Below, one piece after another: positions 51,453-62,528 of a stretch of 64,000 nt of DNA (position 1 is its first letter; the number at the start of each line of letters is the position of its first letter). This DNA is from Deinococcus sp. KNUC1210. Its GTDB lineage: Bacteria > Deinococcota > Deinococci > Deinococcales > Deinococcaceae. Under the pieces are notes generated by a model, which searched no databases, was not told where the DNA came from, and saw only the letters and a program-made list of their open reading frames with translations. The stretch spans positions 2,061,001-2,125,000 of the forward strand of contig NZ_CP092190.1 of the NCBI RefSeq assembly GCF_022344005.1, given 5' to 3'. Both the position numbers and the translations under genes were made by a program.

Positions 51453-52191
51453 AGATCGTCCTCGTAGATGAGTTCTCGGAGTCGGTCGCGCAGTTCGCCC
51501 ACCGTCAGCTCTGGCCCCAGCCGACCGGCCAGCGCCAGCCGGATACTGCCGCGCTCCTCGCTCACCACCAGTACCACCGCGTCGGTCAGTTCGGAGAGGC
51601 CCAGGGCGGCCCGGTGACGGGTGCCGTATCGCCGGTAGGTGCCGTCGCTCGCCTGAAGCGGAAACAGACAGGCCGCCGATACCACCCGGTCGCCCTGCAC
51701 GATCACGCCGCCGTCGTGCAGCGGGGCATTGCGGGCAAACAGCGCTTCCAGAAAGGGCGCACTCAGCACCGCGTCGAGGGCCACGCCGCTGCGGGCATAT
51801 TCACCCAGGGGGTGCGGCGTTCCAGCGCGATCAGCGCTCCGGTCTTGCGTTCAGCCATGCGCTCGGCGGCGCGGCTGAGTTCCTGAAGGGCGGCGCTGCC
51901 CCGGCCCGCTCCCCGGTTGCGCGGGCGGCCCAGCCTTTCCAGCGCGGCCCGCAGCTCTGGCTGAAACACCACCACCAGTGCGAACAGCCCGACGGTTCCG
52001 GCCCGGCCCAGCAGATAATTCAGCGCCGACAGCTGGAGCAGCGAACTTGCCAGCCAGAAGGCAGCAAAGATCAGCACGCCCCGCAGCACGTTCACGGCGC
52101 GGGTGCCGCTGACCAGCAGATACCCCTGATAGATGGCGGCGGCAACCAACAACACGTCCAGAATGTCGCGTGGATTGATGCCGGACAACAT
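51449..52191 (-). CDS. cdaA: Diadenylate cyclase CdaA, interrupted by one frameshift
   Basis: CdaA makes the second messenger c-di-AMP from two ATP. The membrane part has three hydrophobic spans (ILDVLLVAAAIYQGYLLV, VLIFAAFWLASSLL, TVGLFALVVVFQPEL). The DAC domain shows LHDGGVIVQG and GTRHRAALGLSE; the usual DGA reads DGG. Adding one C to the run 51808-51812 joins LERRTP-LGEYARSGVALDAVLSA and gives 247 residues. ATG at 52191 has GGAG upstream. It is coupled to cdaR. Confidence 0.88.
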
Positions 52192-52489
52192 CAACGCTGC
52201 TCCAGCGGGAAGCAGGGCGTGTTCAGCCGATTGAGCGGTGCGCCGAGACAGAGGCTGAACGCATGATCGGGGAACGCCTGGAGCGGAAAGAAGTGCAATG
52301 GTCGCCTGGATGTGCTGAACAGCCGCGCTCACGCTCCTTTCGGCAGGGTGCAGGACGGGGAAGAAACCGGTTCCTGGCACACTATAGACCCATGTTTACC
52401 TGACGCGGTTCTGTTCGGGGCAGGCGGGTGTGACGTTCAGGCCCGGCAGTTGCGAAGACACCAGCAGAACATGTGGCTAAGGTAAAAGG

Positions 52490-52864
52490 ATGACATCTGA
52501 GGCTGAGATCCGGGCGGGCCTGCGAATCGTAACGGCTCTCCTTCTGACCATGCTCGGCTTCAACGTGCTGAGTTTTCTGCTCGATACCGCTGTCGGTCAT
52601 TTCAGCTTGTTCGGGCTGGGCAAGCTGGCACTCTTTGCGTGGCTCTGCTGGTCGGTGTACAGCGGCAAGATCTGGGCACGGGTCTTTCTGGGAGCGGTCC
52701 TGCTGATCTACGGAGGAGCCACGCTGTTCGCTGCGTTCAGCTTCGGCGGTGGCCTGGGTGCGGTCCTCGGCGTCATCGGCGCGACCGAACTCCTGGGAGC
52801 GGTCTGCCTGTTCGTGCTGCCGCAGGTCAATGCCTATCTGGAATACGCGGCGCAGCAGGGGTGA
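52490..52864 (+). CDS. Small integral membrane protein of unknown function
   Basis: The 124-residue protein has four hydrophobic segments (IVTALLLTMLGFNVLSFLL, LALFAWLCWSVYS, VFLGAVLLIYGGATLFAAF, GAVLGVIGATELLGAVCLFVLP). I do not recognise the family. TAAGGT ends 6 bases before the ATG, a leaderless start. It is divergent from cdaA, with a 298-base gap that carries a TATAGT -10 for cdaA (minus strand, 52381-52386). Confidence 0.7.
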   Translation: MTSEAEIRAGLRIVTALLLTMLGFNVLSFLLDTAVGHFSLFGLGKLALFAWLCWSVYSGKIWARVFLGAVLLIYGGATLFAAFSFGGGLGAVLGVIGATELLGAVCLFVLPQVNAYLEYAAQQG

Positions 52865-52935
52865 AACGGCAGACCCCGCGAGAGCAGCGGTCCCGCGTTC
52901 AGTTGCCTGATGCGGGACCGATTTCACCTTGTTCT

Positions 52936-54024
<1,089 letters not shown>

Positions 54025-54117
54025 GGCTTCAGGCTAACACCGAATCAGGCAGCAAAACGTCCTGATTCGGTGAATACTCTGCGGCAATCGCGGCGCTCAA
54101 CCCTGGGTTAAGACCCG

Positions 54118-55380
54118 TCAGCCTTCTGACGGCGCTTCGTAGGCCCACTTTCCGGCCCGCATCACGCTTTCGCGCTGCCCGTCTGCCCGGATGCCGTCCA
54201 CGTCGGTATCGGGCGTGCCGATCATCCAGTCCACGTGAATCAGGCTCTCGTTGGCTCCGGCCTGCGCCATCCTGCCGGGCTGGGTGCCGCCCTCCACGTT
54301 GAAGGCGTAGGCCTGCCCCAGCGCGATGTGGCTGGCGGCATTCTCATCGAACAGCGTGTTGTAGAACAGCATGCCTGCACGGGCGACCGGAGAATCGTAC
54401 TCGACCAGTGCGAGTTCGCCCAGGTGCCGCGCTCCTTCATCGGTGTTCAGCAGCGCTTCCAGCACGTCCTGGCCGCGTGTGGAGGTCGCTTCCACTACCC
54501 GCCCGGCCTCGAAGCGCATGCGGATGCCCTCGATCAGCGTTCCGCGCACACTCAGCGGCTTGCTGGCACTGACGTAGCCATCGACTCTGTCCCGGTGCGG
54601 CGCGGTAAACACCTCGTCGGTGGGCAGGTTCGGTACGCCCAAAATGCCGTTCTGAGCAGGCCACGCGCCGCCCGCCCACAGGTGCCCCTCGGCCAGTCCG
54701 AAGGTGATATCGCTGCCGGGATTCCGGAAGTGCAGGGCGCTGTAGCGGCGCTTGTTCAGGTACTTCGTCACGCTGCTCAGGCGCTCAAGGTGGGTTCTCC
54801 ACGCGGCCACCGGGTCACTCTGATCGGCGCGGCTGACTGCAAAGATGGCGTCCCAGAGCTGAGCGATCGCCTGTTCCTGCGGCACGTCCGGGAAGACCTT
54901 GGTGGCCCAGCTTGGAATCGGCATTGCTCCCACGGTCCAGTTGATTTCAAAGGCCATCTGCCGCTCGGCCAGCGGCTTGCTGCGGATCGCCATCGTCTTG
55001 CTGCGCCGCGCGATCTTGCCCTGGTCGATGCCCGCCAGCAGATCCGGGTCGCTGCCCGCGATGCTCAGAAAGGCGTAGCCCTCGTCCATCTGATGCGCGG
55101 CCTCGGCAATCACCCACTCCGGCGCGTAGTCGAGCGCGGCATCCGGGGCACGCTCGTACAGCACCCGTCCCAGATGCTGGTCACGGTAATTGACGGCTAC
55201 GTCGAGCGCTCCGGCGTCGTAGGCCTTCGCCGCAATCAGGCGCACCAGCGACGCCGCCTCGATGGGCGCATCGACCCGCAGCTTGCCGCCGGGCTGAAGA
55301 TCGACGCCGACCCTTACCAGCAGGTCGGCGTAGTTGGCGAGTTTGTCTTCAAAGCTCAGTGCAGCAGCTTGGGCAGTCAT
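54118..55380 (-). CDS. M29 family aminopeptidase
   Basis: This 420-residue protein matches the thermophilic aminopeptidases T and S in length and layout. The C-terminal half holds the metal-site residues: [38 protein letters not shown] with its His, and the [10 protein letters not shown] motif with His and Asp. It removes N-terminal residues from peptides in the cytoplasm. TAGATT ends 6 bases before the ATG. It is a single gene. Confidence 0.9.
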   Translation of the reverse strand: MTAQAAALSFEDKLANYADLLVRVGVDLQPGGKLRVDAPIEAASLVRLIAAKAYDAGALDVAVNYRDQHLGRVLYERAPDAALDYAPEWVIAEAAHQMDEGYAFLSIAGSDPDLLAGIDQGKIARRSKTMAIRSKPLAERQMAFEINWTVGAMPIPSWATKVFPDVPQEQAIAQLWDAIFAVSRADQSDPVAAWRTHLERLSSVTKYLNKRRYSALHFRNPGSDITFGLAEGHLWAGGAWPAQNGILGVPNLPTDEVFTAPHRDRVDGYVSASKPLSVRGTLIEGIRMRFEAGRVVEATSTRGQDVLEALLNTDEGARHLGELALVEYDSPVARAGMLFYNTLFDENAASHIALGQAYAFNVEGGTQPGRMAQAGANESLIHVDWMIGTPDTDVDGIRADGQRESVMRAGKWAYEAPSEG

Positions 55381-55501
55381 TCGCTCAATCTAGAGCGTCT
55401 GTTTGCCGTATAGGTGTGCTGACTGCTGGCGCAGGGTGCCCAGCCGCTGATTTCTGCCCTCTGAGCATAGCCACCGGGAGATTGTGCGCCGCTCGGTGCG
55501 G

Positions 55502-55879
55502 TTATTCCGGAAAATCCATGACCTTAGCGTCGGCCCACAGCCCTTCCAGGTCGTAGTATTCGCGGGCCTCGCGGGTCATCAGGTGCACCACGATGCTCGC
55601 TCCGAAGGCCAGCAACAGCCAGCGCTCGCTGGGGCCTTCGACGGTGGGCCGGTTCAGGCCCGCTTCCATCGCCTTCTGCCGAATGTTTTCCTGCACGGCG
55701 TTGAGCTGGAGTCCGGCGGTCGCGGTGGCGATCACGAAGTAATCGAGGGTGGTCGAAACGTCGGTCAGGTCGAGCACCGTCACGTCTTCGGCGCGGCGCT
55801 CGCGGGCGGCATGCACGATGGCGGCCAGCTGCTGAAGGGTGGTGGGGTCAATGGTCTGCGTGCGTGTGGTCTGGGTCAT
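55502..55879 (-). CDS. rsfS: Ribosome silencing factor RsfS
   Basis: RsfS binds L14 and blocks 30S-50S joining when nutrients are short. The 125-residue protein has the family signatures VLDLTDVSTTLDYFVIATATA, WLLLAFGASIVVHLM and REYYDLEGLWADAK. CGGAG lies 6 bases before the ATG. It is the last gene of a row with yqeK and the LCP gene, as in many bacteria where rsfS follows yqeK. Confidence 0.93.
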   Translation of the reverse strand: MTQTTRTQTIDPTTLQQLAAIVHAARERRAEDVTVLDLTDVSTTLDYFVIATATAGLQLNAVQENIRQKAMEAGLNRPTVEGPSERWLLLAFGASIVVHLMTREAREYYDLEGLWADAKVMDFPE

Positions 55880-55966
55880 GACTGCTCCGATATGTCTTGA
55901 AAGGTTGGCGGTGAAGGGAGGTGATAAAAACTCTGGTGCCGAAAAAAGGTGGCTGATCGGCCCGAC

Positions 55967-57403
55967 TTACTGCGGAAGGGCGGCATACATGCTGCTCGCG
56001 TCCTCGCCCAGCAGCACGCCCACCTCGCCGCTCTGGATGGGAAAGCGGATGCCCTGAAGACGCGATACGTTCAGCAGATCGGCCAGGCTCTCGGCGGCGC
56101 TTACCTCGGTCTGGGTAAAGACCTGAGTGTGTTCACGGCTCGCCGTGGTGGTCTCAAGGCTGACTTTAGCGTACCCGGCCTGTGCCAGCGCCCGGATGAA
56201 GCGCGGTCCCAGCGCCTTGCCACTGGCGTCCATCACCCGCACCGAAACTGCTGTATTGACGCTGCTGCCGCTGGCCGGGTCGCCCTGGGTGCCCCATACC
56301 TTGCTCAGCGCCAGCGGATCGACTGCCAGATTGAAGGTCCCCTTGATCTCGGTGGTGGGCATGGTGGCGAAGTTCATCCGGAACTGTGACAGGAAGGGCG
56401 TCAGATTCTCGACCAGCCCGGCATCGGCGTTGGTGTCCACGCCGTTTCCCAGTCCGCCCAGAATCACCGGCAGCGCGGCAGCCAGGCCGGCGGGCGTCTT
56501 CAGGCGGCTGATGAGCTGATTGAGCGCCTGCTTCTGGTGATCCATGCGCCCGTAGTCGTCGCCCAGCCCCTTTCTCATTCTCAGGTAGGCCACAGCCTGC
56601 GCTCCGTCCAGATGGTGAGGGCCGGGCGACAGGTGCACGTGCAGGTTGGCGGCGTTGTCGTCGAACTGAATGCCGCGCTTCTTGGGATCGCCGTAGCTGG
56701 GCACGTCGGGAACGGTCACATCCAGCCCGCCCAGCGCTCCGATCACCCGCGCTACGTAGTCGGTCCGCACCACCACCGCGTAATCCACCCGCTCGCCCGT
56801 GACCTGCTCGACTGCACTGCTCAGGCCGTCCAGCCCACCCGTCCAGTACTGGCTGTTGACCTTCTGCGACGCCACGCCCTTCTGCGGATCGAACGGCCCC
56901 ACGTTGGTATCGCGCGGAATCGACAGCACGTTCACGCGGGTGCCGTCCACCTTCACCAGCATGATGCTGTCGGTGTTGGGCGGCTGCCAGACCTTGCGGG
57001 TGTCCTGATCCTTGCAGGGCGTGTAGGGCGCGCAGTACACGATGTCGCGCCCGGCCAGCAGCAGCGTCAGGTGTGGAGGCTGGCCCGGCAGACTCGCCAG
57101 CACCCGCCGCGCCGCGCCGCCCGACTGACTCATGACGGCGTAGCCCGCCAGCGTCAGGGCCGCCAGTGTCAGACCTGCCAGCTGCCACGCCCGCCACGCT
57201 GCTGGGGTCTTCGGCTTCAGCTTTGGGGGCGGCCCCGGTCTGACAGTACCGACAGAGGCCGGGGAAGTCGGCAGAGCGGGCGGCGTCGGGGAGGCCGGGT
57301 CTTCGTAATAGACCTGGCTATAGACCAGCGGGCGTTTGGCCTGACGGCGATAGCGCCACTTCCGGCCTGTTGCCGCCGGACGACCTGAATTTTGATCAGC
57401 CAT
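55967..57403 (-). CDS. LytR-CpsA-Psr (LCP) family protein
   Basis: LCP enzymes attach polymers such as teichoic acids or capsule to peptidoglycan from lipid-linked precursors. The 478-residue protein has a Pro-rich cytoplasmic N-terminus, one membrane segment (residues 75-92), the LCP domain (about 110-330: VNVLSIPRDTNV, VVRTDYVARVIGALGGLDV, HHLDGAQAVAYLRMRKGLG) with the Arg and Asp residues of the active site, and a LytR C-terminal domain near the end. It lies 228 bases after yqeK; that gap shows no gene. Confidence 0.9.
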   Translation of the reverse strand: MADQNSGRPAATGRKWRYRRQAKRPLVYSQVYYEDPASPTPPALPTSPASVGTVRPGPPPKLKPKTPAAWRAWQLAGLTLAALTLAGYAVMSQSGGAARRVLASLPGQPPHLTLLLAGRDIVYCAPYTPCKDQDTRKVWQPPNTDSIMLVKVDGTRVNVLSIPRDTNVGPFDPQKGVASQKVNSQYWTGGLDGLSSAVEQVTGERVDYAVVVRTDYVARVIGALGGLDVTVPDVPSYGDPKKRGIQFDDNAANLHVHLSPGPHHLDGAQAVAYLRMRKGLGDDYGRMDHQKQALNQLISRLKTPAGLAAALPVILGGLGNGVDTNADAGLVENLTPFLSQFRMNFATMPTTEIKGTFNLAVDPLALSKVWGTQGDPASGSSVNTAVSVRVMDASGKALGPRFIRALAQAGYAKVSLETTTASREHTQVFTQTEVSAAESLADLLNVSRLQGIRFPIQSGEVGVLLGEDASSMYAALPQ

Positions 57404-57630
57404 AGAAGTTCGTCATCAGGAACCGACCTAGGAGAATGAGAAGTGGAAAAAACGGGAAGTGAACCAGCACGAAATAAACCAACGAAGTGAAGCGGAAGCC
57501 TGAACGATCAACTCCGCCCTCTGATGAACGTACACCCCAGAAGGTGGCGATGCAGACGCCCGGCGGCCTCGGCAGGAAGAAGGCGTGGCCCGGAAGACGA
57601 CCCGGTCAGGAGCCGTCTGAGGCAGCGCCG

Positions 57631-58314
57631 TCAGCGCAGTGAGTGAAAGGTGGCGAGGGTGCGCGGATGAACTTCGATGCCGCGCCCCTGCAGGTACGTC
57701 ACCTTGGAGACGATGGCCCGCTTCAGCGCGGCGTGCAGGTCGCTGAGGGCCAGTTCGCGGATATCGGCATTCACGCCGCGCCCCGGTTCTGAAACGTCGG
57801 CGATATACACGCAGGCGGAAATCGAATTGCCTTCCCGTGGGCCGGTGGTATGGTCTTCGACCGCCTCCAGCACCGTTCGTTCGGGCAGCGTATCGTTCGG
57901 AAATCCCCAGCGTTCCAGCAGCGTTCTGCCCGCTCGTCCGTGCAGCGCCAGTGGATGCCGCTGATCGATAGGGCATTCTGGCGGAGCCAGCCGCAGCAGT
58001 TCACTGTCAGGCAGATCGCGGGCCACATCGTGCAGGACCCCTGCCAGATACGCCAGCGCAGGATTCAGCCCGTTGGAACGCGCGATGTCGCGGGCCAGAT
58101 CGGCCACCCGCATCACATGCTCGAAACGTCTGGGCTTCACCATCGCCTGAATCCGGTCGGTCCAGCCCTGCACGGCGCTGCTCGAAAGTGCCACACTCTG
58201 AAACGATCCAGAGTTTAGATGACCGGGAAGCAGTGGTCCAGAGGTGACTTGCTCGGACACCGTAGACAAACGGGGCGTCGGCAGCGTCTGGATCATGTAT
58301 CGGCGTTCCAGCAC
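57631..58314 (-). CDS. yqeK: HD-domain protein YqeK-like, Ap4A hydrolase family
   Basis: The 227-residue protein has an HD phosphohydrolase motif set: FEHVMRVADLARDIA, LAGVLHDVARDL with the HD pair, and VEDHTTG, plus YIADVSEPGRG. YqeK-type enzymes hydrolyse diadenosine tetraphosphate symmetrically. The N-terminal 45 residues are extra. GTG at 58314 has CGGAG 8 bases upstream; ATG at 58296 is possible. The usual nadD is absent from this cluster. Confidence 0.85.
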   Translation of the reverse strand: MLERRYMIQTLPTPRLSTVSEQVTSGPLLPGHLNSGSFQSVALSSSAVQGWTDRIQAMVKPRRFEHVMRVADLARDIARSNGLNPALAYLAGVLHDVARDLPDSELLRLAPPECPIDQRHPLALHGRAGRTLLERWGFPNDTLPERTVLEAVEDHTTGPREGNSISACVYIADVSEPGRGVNADIRELALSDLHAALKRAIVSKVTYLQGRGIEVHPRTLATFHSLR

Positions 58315-58434
58315 AGCCGAAGCTCCGACTGTCGACAGACTATGAACCAGGAAACCAGCCCGCGCCGTGACATAGCCTGAATTCTACAACATAGCCCGCT
58401 CGACAACTGTGCAAGTGCTTCAGGCATGCCCGGC

Positions 58435-59879
58435 TCAGTCCTGCTCGGCACTCCAGACCTGGGGGTCTTCCGGAGACGCGTCGAAGGAAGAAGGGGTCTG
58501 CTCTGGCAGCTCCAGCCGGTTCGACCGGGCCACCCGGGTCGGCCCCGGTTCGGTCTCGGGAGCGCGGGTCTCCTCGTCATCGAAGTATTCGAACTGGTGC
58601 GGCCCGATCTCGATGGTGTCGCCTTCCTGAGCACCCACCTTCTTGAGCGCTTTGTACAGCCCCTGCCGCTTGAACAGCCCCGACAGGTACTCGGCGGCGT
58701 CTTCAAGGTGCCGGGCAAAGCGTTCCAGGCGCTCCTCGAAGCCGCCACCATGAACTTCCCACACGCGGACCGGGCCGCCCACTTCCACGCCCCGGTGCCG
58801 GTCGGGCGGGTCCATCCGCATGACCAGACTGAGCGCTTCCTCGCGCAGTTCGTCGCTTTCCTCTTCCAGGGCGTGCGTCTGTGCCCACAGTTCACGGGCA
58901 GGCAGCAGCTCGAACAGCGCCTGTTTCAGCGCGTCCAGATTCTGATGCTCACGCGCACTCACCTGCATGACCGGCAGCCCGAAGGTACTCAGCTCGTCTT
59001 CGGCCAGCTGAGCCAGATCGGCCTCCACGGTGTCGATCTTGTTCAGGGCCACCATCGACACGCCTTCCAGCAGCAGAGGATCGTAGCTGCGGAGCTCGGA
59101 TTGCAGAGCTTCCAGCTCCTGTGCCGGGTTCTGGGCCACGTCCAGCACGTAAACCAGCAGGCGGGTACGGCTGATGTGCCGCAGGAATTCCAGTCCCAGG
59201 CCACGCCCCTCGCTGGCTCCCTCGATGATGCCGGGAATGTCTGCCAGCGTGAAGCGGCGGTCGTTTTCGCGGTCTTCCACCACACCCAGAATGGGGAGAG
59301 GGTGGTAAAGGGGTAGGCCGCGATGGCCGGATTGGCGTTGCTCAGGGCTGCCAGTAGGCTGGATTTTCCGGCATTGGGATAGCCCACCAGGCCCACGTCG
59401 GCGATCAGCCGAAGTTCCAGGCGCACCCGGCGTTTCTGCCCACGCGTGCCGAGCTCGGCGAAGCGGGGTGCCTGACGCGTGCTGCTGGCAAACACGCTGT
59501 TGCCGCGTCCGCCCAGACCGCCGCGCGCCACCACCTTCATCTGTCCGGGGCGCACCAGATCGGCCACCACCTTGCCGGTATCGAGGTCGAAGGCCGTGGT
59601 GCCCACCGGCACGTCGATGATGGTATCGGCTCCGTCGCTGCCCTGCCGCAGGCGACCCTCGCCGTAGGCTCCGCTCTCGGCTTTGAATTTACGCCGTCCG
59701 AGCAGGCGTTCCAGGCTCTCGACACCCTCCACTGCCCGCAGCAGAATGCTTCCGCCCTTGCCGCCGTGCCCGCCGTCGGGGCCGCCTTTGGGCGTGTATT
59801 TGGCGCGGTGAAAGCTCATCGAGCCGTCGCCGCCGTGCCCTGCCTGCAGTTCAATCTCAAGTACGTCTCTAAACGCCAT
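58435..59879 (-). CDS. obg: GTPase Obg, interrupted by one frameshift
   Basis: Obg is an essential late 50S-assembly GTPase that also links to the stringent response. The Obg fold (1-158; [13 protein letters not shown]), G domain ([36 protein letters not shown]) and C-terminal OCT domain ([15 protein letters not shown]) are all present. Adding one C to the G/C run at 59293-59296 joins FTTLSP to ILGVVED and gives 481 residues. ATG at 59879 has GAGGGAG upstream. rplU, rpmA and obg lie in this order as in most bacteria. Confidence 0.94.
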
Positions 59880-60202
59880 GCTCTACTCCCTCGTCCGTCT
59901 GATGAATTGTTGTTGCGAACGCTCTGCCCGCATGACCGACTGTTGTTCAGACCCATTTCATCTGCTGCCTGACCTCAACCAGAACAGCGCAGGCTGTTCC
60001 TCTTCTGAAGCCGGTCTGTTACGGCGTTCTCCAGCCCACTGTCCACCGGTTCGCCCTGTTCGAGCGGCTGGCCTCTGACCGGGGTTCGGTCTCGGATTCA
60101 GCAGGAGCGACGGAATAAGGAAGCAGGATGTACTTGCGGAACTTGGAGGTCAGCAGGTCTTACAGCCCATACAGGGCGCGGCAGCTCGGGCCACTAGACC
60201 GC

Positions 60203-60233
60203 AGTTTAGCATTCCCGAGCGTGCACAGCTCAA
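60203..60233 (-). promoter_or_regulatory. Promoter candidate for obg
   Basis: On the minus strand TTGAGC (60233-60228) and TAAACT (60208-60203) are 19 bases apart, directly after the rpmA terminator. The spacing is on the long side. Confidence 0.4.
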
Positions 60234-60256
60234 AAAAACCGGGCGCGTGGCCCGGT
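60232..60256 (-). terminator. Terminator of the rplU-rpmA unit
   Basis: On the minus strand ACCGGGC/GCCCGGT (60256-60250 with 60244-60238) is followed by T7. It lies 54 bases past the rpmA stop. Confidence 0.85.
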
Positions 60257-60309
60257 CTGCGTCCTACGGTTTGACGGCTGTGTTCAGAAACTCGGGTGTG
60301 GTCTCGGGC

Positions 60310-60585
60310 TCAGTCAGCCGCGGCGGCGGTCACGATTTCCTGCACGCTGATGAAGCGGCCCTTGTTGCCCTTGTTGGCAAACACGACCTGACCTTCGACC
60401 AGAGCGAACAGGGTGTGGTCGCGGCCCATGCCCACGCCTGCGCCTGCCTTGAACTTGGTGCCGCGCTGACGCACCAGGATGTTGCCGGCCAGCACTTTCT
60501 CGCCGCCGAACTTCTTCACGCCCAGGTACTTGGGATTGCTGTCGCGTCCGTTCTTGGACGAACCTACGCCTTTCTTGTGTGCCAT
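60310..60585 (-). CDS. rpmA: 50S ribosomal protein L27
   Basis: L27 extends its N-terminus toward the peptidyl transferase center. The 91-residue protein starts [21 protein letters not shown], the highly conserved opening, and contains [27 protein letters not shown] lies upstream of the ATG. It follows rplU at 118 bases. Confidence 0.98.
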   Translation of the reverse strand: MAHKKGVGSSKNGRDSNPKYLGVKKFGGEKVLAGNILVRQRGTKFKAGAGVGMGRDHTLFALVEGQVVFANKGNKGRFISVQEIVTAAAAD

Positions 60586-60703
60586 GTTGGTTCACCTACC
60601 TACTTGCTGGATTGGATTCTTGTTCAGGGGTGAGGAGGACCCTCACTTCACCGATGTTCGCGGGAGCAACAGCTCTCAGAGCGAACGGGGCGAAACCTGT
60701 GCT

Positions 60704-61006
60704 TCAGCCCTTGATGCCGACGATCTTGATCGCCGTGAACTGCTGACGGTGACCGGTCCGCTTGCGGTACTGGATGCCGCTCTTGTACTTGCGGATGTAG
60801 ATCTTGGGGTGCTTGCCGTGGTCCACCACTTCGGCGCTCACCACGAACTTGGCGGCTTCGGTACCGCTCAGCACGCTGTCGCCCGCCACGAAAATGGGGG
60901 TCAGGTCGAGCTTGTCGCCCGCTTCGCCCTTCAGCTTCTCGACGCGGATCACGTCGCCTTCCTCTACGCGGTACTGCTTTCCACCGCTCTGAATCACTGC
61001 AAACAT
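60704..61006 (-). CDS. rplU: 50S ribosomal protein L21
   Basis: The 100-residue protein starts [20 protein letters not shown] and ends with the RNA-binding [20 protein letters not shown]. The ATG at 61006 follows AGGAGGAG 6 bases upstream, which rules out longer in-frame starts. A TACACT -10 candidate is at 61130-61125 (minus strand), giving a leader of about 118 bases with a CCCGC/GCGGG hairpin that could be regulatory. Confidence 0.97.
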   Translation of the reverse strand: MFAVIQSGGKQYRVEEGDVIRVEKLKGEAGDKLDLTPIFVAGDSVLSGTEAAKFVVSAEVVDHGKHPKIYIRKYKSGIQYRKRTGHRQQFTAIKIVGIKG

Positions 61007-61143
61007 CGTTTCTCCTCCTGATTGGTTGATCTGGTTCCTGCGTTTCCTGAACGCGTGGCTGTCCTGAGGAGCAGCGGCGTACAGGCGCGGAACCGCACCC
61101 GCCTTCGCGGGTTTCAGCACAGAAGTGTAGCACGAACAGATGG

Positions 61144-61195
61144 GGGCAGGGAATGGGGGCATGGACCGATTCGGCATGCCCCCCATTCCCTGCCC
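61144..61195. terminator. Long inverted repeat between xseB and rplU
   Basis: GGGCAGGGAATGGGGGCATG (61144-61163) pairs with CATGCCCCCCATTCCCTGCCC (61175-61195) with a single unpaired C and an 11-base loop. It is placed to end xseB-ndk transcription before the rplU promoter. Confidence 0.7.
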
Positions 61196-61205
61196 GCACC
61201 TCTCT

Positions 61206-61457
61206 TTAGAAGTCGTCGCTGCTGTCGCTGTCCGGGTCACTGTCTGCTGCTTGCGTGTCGTCCGGCGCTGTTCCTTCACCCAGTGCGGTCTTCAGGGCCT
61301 CGATACGGTCCCGGCACACGGCATACGCCGTCCGCGCTTCCTCGATCAGCGGCAGAACTCTGTCCAGATCGGCATCGCCGTTTTCCAGTTCTGCGGCGAT
61401 GCGGCTCAGCGCGGCGTAGGCGTCGCGGTAGGTGGTTGGAGCAGCTCGGCGCGGCAC
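61206..61457 (-). CDS. xseB: Exodeoxyribonuclease VII small subunit
   Basis: XseB is the small subunit that binds several copies to XseA and degrades single-stranded DNA. The 83-residue protein has the family core YAALSRIAAELENGDADLDR and a helical EEARTAYAVCRDRIEAL, with an acidic C-terminus (DDTQAADSDPDSDSSDDF). The start is GTG at 61457, 7 bases after the ndk stop. The large subunit xseA is not in the window. Confidence 0.88.
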   Translation of the reverse strand: MPRRAAPTTYRDAYAALSRIAAELENGDADLDRVLPLIEEARTAYAVCRDRIEALKTALGEGTAPDDTQAADSDPDSDSSDDF

Positions 61458-61464
61458 GGTAGGC

Positions 61465-61878
61465 TTAGAGCAGCTCTTCCGTCTTGAAGAACAGACCCAA
61501 CTCGCGCTCGGCGCTCTCGGGGCTGTCGCTGCCGTGCGTCACGTTTTCGCCCGTGCTGGTGGCGTAGTCGGCACGGATGGTGCCGGGAGCGGCGTTGGCC
61601 GGGTTGGTCGCGCCCATCATGCCGCGCCAGCCGGAAATGGCGTTCTCGCCTTCCAGAGCGATGGCAACCACCGGGCCAGAGGTGATGAAGTCGACCAGCT
61701 CACCAAAGAACGGGCGCTCTTTATGCTCCCCGTAGTGGTTCTCGGCCAGCTCACGTGAAATGACGAACTGCTTGAGGCCCACCACACGGTAGCCCTTGCG
61801 CTGAATACGGGCGAGGAGTTCGGCAGTCAGGCCACGCTTGACGCCGTCGGGTTTGATCATGGCAAAAGTACGTTCCAT
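61465..61878 (-). CDS. ndk: Nucleoside diphosphate kinase
   Basis: Ndk balances NTP and dNTP pools by a phosphohistidine. The 137-residue protein has [17 protein letters not shown] at the start and the active-site His in [15 protein letters not shown]. Lys12, Tyr52 and the other contacts of the family are in place ([17 protein letters not shown]). ATG at 61878 is preferred over longer starts because this is the family-standard N-terminus; TATGCT lies 9 bases upstream. Confidence 0.96.
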   Translation of the reverse strand: MERTFAMIKPDGVKRGLTAELLARIQRKGYRVVGLKQFVISRELAENHYGEHKERPFFGELVDFITSGPVVAIALEGENAISGWRGMMGATNPANAAPGTIRADYATSTGENVTHGSDSPESAERELGLFFKTEELL

Positions 61879-62528
61879 AGCCTGAGCAGCATAGCCCATG
61901 GCAACAGGGCCAGGGAAGACGGGCCTTCCCGATATTCCGTATTTCATGAGCTTTCATTAAATTATTATTTTTGTTTCACTATACGGATTGCAGCCTGTCA
62001 GCCTCTGGATCAGGGGTTATATAGGGGTGTTAAAGGCGTAAGAAGCCTGTGTGGTACGGGCTTAAGGGGCTGCACCCGATATGGGTAAGCCATTTGGCCT
62101 ACCCCAGCGGGATTGGTGAAAAACTCCACAGCGCTGGACGCTTTGACCACATTTAAGTATGATCCCTTCAGGTCGGCGAGTTAAGGAACATGAGAAGTCC
62201 AGTGCATTCCGGGCCAAAATCCCGGAAGGGTTAACGACTGGATTTTGAGGCTCCAACGTCTTCCAGTCAGCAGGTGCCGCTGATTCACAGTGGTTTACAT
62301 CGTGAAGGGAAGGTCGAATTCTCGAAGAGGCACACGACCAAGAGCAGGCAGTAAGACCAACATCTCAGGGGCAATGAAGCATTCGGCGTAATCGGGCGCC
62401 TGCTGGATGCTTCGCCAGTGGCGCGACCGACGGAATGTGTGAAATCACAAACTGTCGGTGTTTTGTTATGTCGCGAGATTGTGCGCCTTGCTCGGCCCGC
62501 TCAGGTGTGCAGTTTGGCAGGAGGACCT
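61879..62528. other. Long structured intergenic region upstream of the surface protein genes
   Basis: This 650-base region has no family-recognisable gene. It contains a possible 14-codon open frame (62190-62234, with AAGGA upstream). It also has a two-layer hairpin (CCAGT 62199-62203 with ACTGG 62237-62241, enclosing TTCCGGG/CCCGGAA) followed by ATTTTG, and a second nested hairpin (GAAGCAT 62376-62382 with ATGCTTC 62407-62413, enclosing GGCG/CGCC). It may hold a regulatory leader or small RNA; I cannot assign a known family. Confidence 0.4.

Larger units (their letters stand above)
59880..60309. other. Intergenic region between obg and rpmA
   Basis: This 430-base gap holds the rpmA terminator (60232-60256), the candidate obg promoter (60203-60233) and a leader of about 320 bases to obg. 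I see no gene or RNA family in it. Confidence 0.5.

Noticed and set aside
62376..62413. A c-di-GMP riboswitch upstream of the surface genes
   Set aside because: The hairpins do not show the conserved core or tetraloop-receptor layout, so only an unassigned structure is claimed.
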